Part shown: positions 5,956-8,820 of the stretch, piece by piece
Numbering within the stretch: the stretch's first letter is position 1
Layout: the number at the start of each line of letters is the position of its first letter
Source of the DNA: an archaeon
GTDB lineage: Archaea; Thermoproteota; Nitrososphaeria; Nitrososphaerales; CADDZS01
DNA length: 8,820 nt
Direction: 5' to 3'
Assembly (NCBI GenBank): GCA_021806865.1
Contig: JAKAPU010000113.1
Span: 1-8,820 of the forward strand
The notes under the pieces: generated by a model
What the model was told of the DNA's origin: nothing
Database searches by the model: none
The model's input: only the letters and a program-made list of their open reading frames with translations
Program-made: the position numbers and the translations under genes

Positions 5956-6576
5956 ATGCAGGTTCTAGAACAGAAGCAAGACGCGAGAGAAGTTATCGAT
6001 ACTGTTGAAGAGCTAATGCCGCATCTTGAGCGAGCGCTCGGAATGTGGGTACGAGAAAACAAAGGGGCAATGACAGTGGCAACCAGGAAGATGCGAGTTT
6101 TCTTGCAAAACCATCCGGAAGAGTTCGATCCGCAAATATTCCAGAATATTGTAGAAGACATGCGCATACTCGGGCTGTGCCTCATGCAATGGGAAGAGTG
6201 CGGCCTCGTGACATCGCTAAGACACGAACGCACGAACGGCGGCGACTTGTATGCATTAGAAAGAGTTCCTGAAGATGTCGTGGTAGGCCTCGGTCGGCTG
6301 ATCGAAACTGATTCTATTCTGCCGCCAAAGAACGTACTAAGAGAAACTGTTGGCTCAGTTTCAGCACTCATGGCTTCGATTTTGAATCAGGGCCTCAAGG
6401 TCCCTCTCCAGGTGCGAAAGACGAAAGATGGCAGCAAATTTGAATTGACAGACGAACATCGAAGATGGACCGCCATTCAGAATCTAGGTGCTCGCCGGGT
6501 TGCATGCGTTGTGCATGAAAATCTCGACGACGAAAACGCATTCGTCCAAAGCATGATTTTGAACATGCAAAGATAG
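5956..6576 (+). CDS. ParB-like protein, N-terminal part (ends at in-frame TAG)
   Basis: 206 aa from ATG 5956; the longer frame from 5857 begins in the divergent promoter region and encodes non-domain sequence. Residues 1-130 are helical and unlike standard ParB. From about 130 it matches the ParB/Srx N-terminal domain: ILNQGLKVPLQV, then a D166-EHRRWTA box corresponding to the 'GERR..A' CTP-binding motif, then LGARRVACVV, and the last residues LNMQR (202-206), matching the 'EN.QR' motif. The TAG at 6574-6576 falls right after this arginine, where canonical ParB continues 'R-x-x-L-x-P-I-E'. The next ORF supplies exactly that. ParB clamps slide on DNA for plasmid or chromosome segregation, normally with ParA; no ParA is visible. 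It may be a split gene, a readthrough gene or a recent nonsense mutant. Confidence 0.65.
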   Translation: MQVLEQKQDAREVIDTVEELMPHLERALGMWVRENKGAMTVATRKMRVFLQNHPEEFDPQIFQNIVEDMRILGLCLMQWEECGLVTSLRHERTNGGDLYALERVPEDVVVGLGRLIETDSILPPKNVLRETVGSVSALMASILNQGLKVPLQVRKTKDGSKFELTDEHRRWTAIQNLGARRVACVVHENLDDENAFVQSMILNMQR

Positions 6577-6579
6577 AGC

Positions 6580-7146
6580 ATGTCGCCGATCGAGATGGCT
6601 CGAGGGTTCAAACTGTGCATCAAAAAGGGATGGTGTACAGATGCGAATTCTATAGCCAGGCGATTTGGAATAAGTGCTGCGCACGTGCGAAGACTCCTGA
6701 ATTCCCTTGAGTTTGACGAAGACATTCAAAAGAGGCTGCACTCAAAGCAGCTGCCGCTCAAGACTGCTGAGAAGCTTCACAAGTACATGAAACAGAAAGA
6801 CGTCGAGCCGGAGATCGTGAGCAAGGTCCTTGACGTTTCAGCCAAAAACGGTTTGAAATCAGACCAGACATTTCAGATCATTGATCGGCTCGTTAATGAA
6901 GATGGTGCCCCTACAAATTGGGCTGTTGCGAGACTTGACGCTGCTTTGGATAAGCAAGTCAAAATTATGAAACGAGAGCCAAAGAGAATATTCCCCAGTA
7001 CCGACGATGTGATCCTTTTCAGCAACCGAGACGCGACCCAGGGGACGTTTCACTGTCCGAGCTGCAAAATGCAGACATGGGTTGATTTCACAGAAAGGCG
7101 CGTCTGGACCAAACAGAGCCTACTTCCGATTACTTCGCTGAAGTGA
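6580..7146 (+). CDS. ParB-like protein, HTH part with C-terminal Cys motif
   Basis: 188 aa beginning with ATG 6580, three bases after the upstream TAG and in the same frame. It opens 'MSPIEMARGFKLCIKKG', the ParB continuation after the EN.QR motif, followed by the helix-turn-helix (IARRFGISAAHVRRLL, about 25-40) and the helices that follow in KorB/ParB DNA-binding domains. The C-terminus has H158-C-P-S-C162, half a zinc knuckle resembling modules in the next gene. No Shine-Dalgarno lies before ATG 6580, so separate translation would need termination-reinitiation. Read through, both parts give a 396-residue protein. The TGA overlaps the GTG start of the next gene (GTGA), suggesting translational coupling. 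It binds DNA by family inference; the target site is unknown. Confidence 0.65.
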   Translation: MSPIEMARGFKLCIKKGWCTDANSIARRFGISAAHVRRLLNSLEFDEDIQKRLHSKQLPLKTAEKLHKYMKQKDVEPEIVSKVLDVSAKNGLKSDQTFQIIDRLVNEDGAPTNWAVARLDAALDKQVKIMKREPKRIFPSTDDVILFSNRDATQGTFHCPSCKMQTWVDFTERRVWTKQSLLPITSLK

Positions 7147-7541
7147 GAAGTTTGAGATTGTTCGACCGAACCATTGGGATCAGGATCTCTCACAACTGCT
7201 CGGTCCCTGATTGCACTCGCTACACAGCTTTTGTTTCGACAGAGCAGACAAAGCTCCAGGGCCGCAATGGTGACAACATAGGATACTATTGGGGCGGGTG
7301 CGGAGCTTTCCAATTGTTTCAAGACTTCAAGATCTATACCCCGCCTCTGGAGAAAAGGAATCGCCACTACTGCGAATCTAATCCGCCCTTTAACTGCTGT
7401 AGGTACAAAGTTCGAGTGCAGTCTAGCAAGTGGCAGAAGCATATCGGCTATTTGTATTCGGGCTGCAGGCAGTTTGTCTCTCTCCAAGAATATGAGCAAC
7501 GACAGCGTGAGATGCCGGTTATGCCGCTGATCAAGGCATGA
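7143..7541 (+). CDS. Small protein with duplicated Cys/His zinc-like module
   Basis: 132 aa from GTG 7143, overlapping the stop of the ParB-like gene by 4 nt. It contains two similar modules. Module 1: H17-x-C19-x4-C24-x-RY, ending IGYYWGGC53-x2-F56. Module 2: H75-x-C77, C85-C86-RY, ending IGYLYSGC108-x2-F111. Both share C-(x)-RY-x3-V, then IGY-x3-GC-x2-F-x3-Q, so they are likely an internal duplication. Four possible ligands per module (His plus three Cys) suggest zinc binding, as in nucleic-acid or protein-binding ribbons; this is inference. The preceding ParB part ends in a related His-Cys-x2-Cys half-motif, so the two may once have been one protein. Family not recognised. Confidence 0.6.
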   Translation: MRSLRLFDRTIGIRISHNCSVPDCTRYTAFVSTEQTKLQGRNGDNIGYYWGGCGAFQLFQDFKIYTPPLEKRNRHYCESNPPFNCCRYKVRVQSSKWQKHIGYLYSGCRQFVSLQEYEQRQREMPVMPLIKA

Positions 7542-7655
7542 AACGACATATCATCGATCCTCTTTCTTCAGAAAGACACTCGCAAGTTGCGTAGGTGGTG
7601 GTTCTTCAGAATCGCGATTGCCATAAGAATTAGTTATAGCTTACCACTGTGTGAT
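7542..7655 (+). other. Intergenic stretch with a small hairpin
   Basis: A 6-bp hairpin (tctttc 7561-7566, loop ttca, gaaaga 7571-7576) lies 20 nt after the stop of the 7143-7541 gene, but without a T tract on the plus strand it is not a convincing terminator. The rest looks like upstream sequence of the broken gene at 7656. Confidence 0.3.
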
Positions 7656-7880
7656 ATGTCTGTCCGAAGTTCTATTTTTGGTAGCATTCCAGAAGCTGAA
7701 TTGTTTGAAAGCATCAAGAGCAGATGGACGGATAAGGGCTTCCAACTTTACCCGTCAGTCCCTTTTTGCTTCTATAATCAATCTGAGGGAACTCGAATTC
7801 CCCGATGAAGAGATAGATTTTCTGTATAAAACCAATGTAGATTAGACCTTTTGCGTGATAATGACCTGTTTGGAAGAGTT
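7656..7880 (+). pseudogene. Frameshifted, truncated DUF2726-like nuclease gene
   Basis: From ATG 7656 the frame reads MSVRSSIFGSIPEAELFESI, then a stretch ending YPSVPF. At the five-T run (7763-7767) it must shift by one base to continue as ASIINLRELEFPDEEIDFLY and KTNVD; with four T the frame would be intact. A second, compensating shift near 7843-7845 gives LLRDNDLFGR back in the first frame. This pattern (E..LF, YP.VPF, E..FL.KT.VD, then D.D..GR) resembles the N-terminal half of DUF2726-type PD-(D/E)xK nucleases as I remember them; the segment with the catalytic E/K is missing. A TATA-like ttata (about 7634-7638) lies upstream. The gene is cut off where the IS5-family remnant begins. Family assignment is tentative. 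Confidence 0.45.
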
Positions 7881-7904
7881 TCTACACTGCATCTAGATCC
7901 TCTG

Positions 7905-8480
7905 CTAGAGCGACAGCCCTTTGTTTCCCAGTATCCGGAAGTTGACCAGTCCCGATACGATGTCAGTCATCGCATCGTAGCGTTTCAATCTGTTCCGGAA
8001 TTCCTGACCGAAGATATTGAACTTCTTCAACCTTGATATCGTATGCTCGACCACCCTTGCTTTGGATAGAGACTTGTTGAAGAGTTTCTGACTGCGTGTG
8101 AGCCTACGTGCCTTCTCTCCTCTGTGCCCTCTGCCGGGACTCCTCCTCTTGAATGGAATCATCGCTTTCATGTCGGGAAAGTCATTCTGTATCCCGTCGT
8201 AGCCCAGGTCAACGCCTGGTATGATCCCTTCAGGCAACTTCGGATGGTTTCGCTTGAAGACATCGTAGTCGTGCCGTCTGCCTCTGGCGTGATTTGTCTT
8301 GTGGACTATGAGACCATTTGAATTAACCGTGAGCTGAGTTTTGACAGTGTGTTTCTTTTTCTTTCCCGAATAGTGGGTCTTCCTCTTCAGCCTGTTCTTG
8401 GGGCGAGGAATTTCCTGCTCGGTTGCATCTATGTACGCTCTGAGCTCTGGAGCGACGGATACTTTTACAGGAGCATAGGA
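7905..8480 (-). pseudogene. IS5-family transposase remnant, N-terminus missing
   Basis: The minus-strand frame from a TGA at 8481-8483 to TAG at 7905-7907 gives 191 residues of a DDE transposase. It has VAPELRAYIDATEQEIPRP (first catalytic D at 8427-8429), GKKKKHTVKTQ, GRRHDYDVFK, GVDLGYDG (second D), and KARVVEHTISRLKKF (catalytic E), ending GLVNFRILGNKG. All three acidic catalytic positions are therefore kept. Upstream of 8480 the same frame has stops (TGA, TAG, TGA) and no transposase similarity, so roughly the first 100 or more residues and any start codon are absent. Such enzymes cut and paste their own element; this copy should be inactive. The left neighbour is a gene truncated at about 7880-7904, the probable insertion edge; terminal repeats were not identified. 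Confidence 0.7.
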
Positions 8481-8685
8481 TCAACAACAAGCGACGCTGT
8501 GGAGTACTACATTGAGCACAGCCAGAGGAAGCAACCAACCAACCATGACTCCCTATAATCCTATCTCGTCTTTGTACGCTCACTTCCTCAAGAAGATAGT
8601 AACCAACCATTCGGGGATGTGCCCCATAACCCTAGATTCGCCCCTACGAGGCGCGTTCCTTATTCACTGGACGAGGTTCTTTGCC
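8481..8685. other. Non-coding junction between two insertion-sequence remnants
   Basis: No frame is convincing. It contains a near-repeat of aaccaacca (in 8535-8544 and 8600-8609), a short GC hairpin (gggg/cccc around 8614-8626), and cctacgagg (8643-8651), which is the inverted copy of cctcgtagg at 8712-8720 inside the neighbouring transposase gene. It probably holds the right end of the IS110-type element and the point where it meets the IS5 remnant. Confidence 0.4.
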
Positions 8686-8720
8686 TCAGCTTTCTCTCCA
8701 AGGAGATAGCTCCTCGTAGG
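8643..8720. repeat. 9-bp inverted repeat spanning the IS110 gene end
   Basis: cctacgagg (8643-8651) and cctcgtagg (8712-8720) are perfect inverted copies separated by 60 nt, one inside the transposase gene and one downstream. They could form the foot of an RNA stem at the end of the element or be chance. Confidence 0.3.
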
Positions 8721-8820
8721 TTACGTTCTTCTTGAGCATCCAGTACGCGTAGGAGACGAGCCTCCTCGCGACCGCGATCAGCGCCTTCTTCTCTCCCCTC
8801 TTGTGTGCAAGCCTCGAATA
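8686..8820 (-). CDS. IS110-family transposase, C-terminal end (partial)
   Basis: The last 44 codons of a gene entering from beyond the right edge, in the frame ending TGA at 8686-8688. The sequence HKRGEKKALIAVARRLVSYA followed by YWMLKKNVTYEEL is characteristic of the C-terminal (Transposase_20) domain of IS110/IS1111 transposases: a basic 'KRG.KKA' turn, an 'AVAR.L' helix, and 'Y.MLKK...Y' near the end. These DEDD recombinases use a bridge RNA encoded in a non-coding end of the element to choose their target. The catalytic N-terminal domain is outside the window, so whether the gene is intact cannot be judged. Confidence 0.75.
   Translation of the reverse strand, partial: YSRLAHKRGEKKALIAVARRLVSYAYWMLKKNVTYEELSPWRES

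Noticed and set aside
5883..6371. 162-codon minus-strand frame opposite the ParB-like gene
   Set aside because: Ser/Arg/Cys-rich antisense translation of a gene with clear ParB motifs, and it would run across the divergent promoter.
6574..6576. Genome-wide reassignment of TAG (for example pyrrolysine) as the explanation for the parB stop
   Set aside because: TAG ends at least seven other frames here (278, 2023, 3249, 3930, 3951, 4709, 7905), so a general reassignment is unlikely; only local readthrough, reinitiation or mutation remain.
1..8820. CRISPR array accompanying the CARF-HEPN gene
   Set aside because: No regularly spaced direct repeats of 24-37 nt were found by eye anywhere in the window.

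Overview
The window looks like an accessory region of an archaeal chromosome, with a soil ammonia-oxidising archaeon of the Nitrososphaera type as the best guess. Reasons: AT-rich TATA-like elements lie about 26-30 nt upstream of several ATGs with no Shine-Dalgarno sequence (leaderless transcription); small membrane and cell-surface genes are common; IS5- and IS110-type transposases sit at the right end; base composition is moderate. The lineage is an inference, because no rRNA or housekeeping gene is present.

Layout. Positions 1-278 hold the C-terminal remnant of a DUF5655-type protein. Positions 385-1767 encode a 460-aa protein resembling the Cas02710/Csm6-like CARF-HEPN ribonucleases, but no cas genes or CRISPR array lie nearby. 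Positions 2023-2316 (-) hold a small hypothetical gene. Positions 2317-2823 are non-coding and contain a 111-nt segment (2453-2563) that folds almost completely into a three-way junction, with a TATA-like box at the right distance on the minus strand. Next come two small membrane or surface proteins on the plus strand (2824-3249, 3319-3930) and a leftward cluster (5848 to 3951): a disordered tyrosine-rich protein, a protein with a repeated FG-L/I-P-N/D peptide, and a multi-pass membrane protein. The first two of these are in one reading frame, separated by a single TGA.

Divergent from that cluster is a ParB-like gene (5956-7146), interrupted by one in-frame TAG exactly between the CTP-binding-type N-terminal domain and the helix-turn-helix domain. 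The two halves fit the ParB family alignment with nothing lost except the residue at the stop. Its 3' end overlaps a small gene (7143-7541) whose product has two copies of a likely zinc-binding Cys/His module.

The right end (7656-8820) is wreckage: a frameshifted nuclease-like gene cut off by an IS5-family remnant that keeps its D-D-E residues but lacks its N-terminus, then the 3' end of an IS110-family transposase entering from beyond the window. A stand-alone CARF-HEPN protein, a ParB-like protein without ParA, surface and disordered proteins, and decaying nuclease genes together suggest a degenerating integrated element or defence island.
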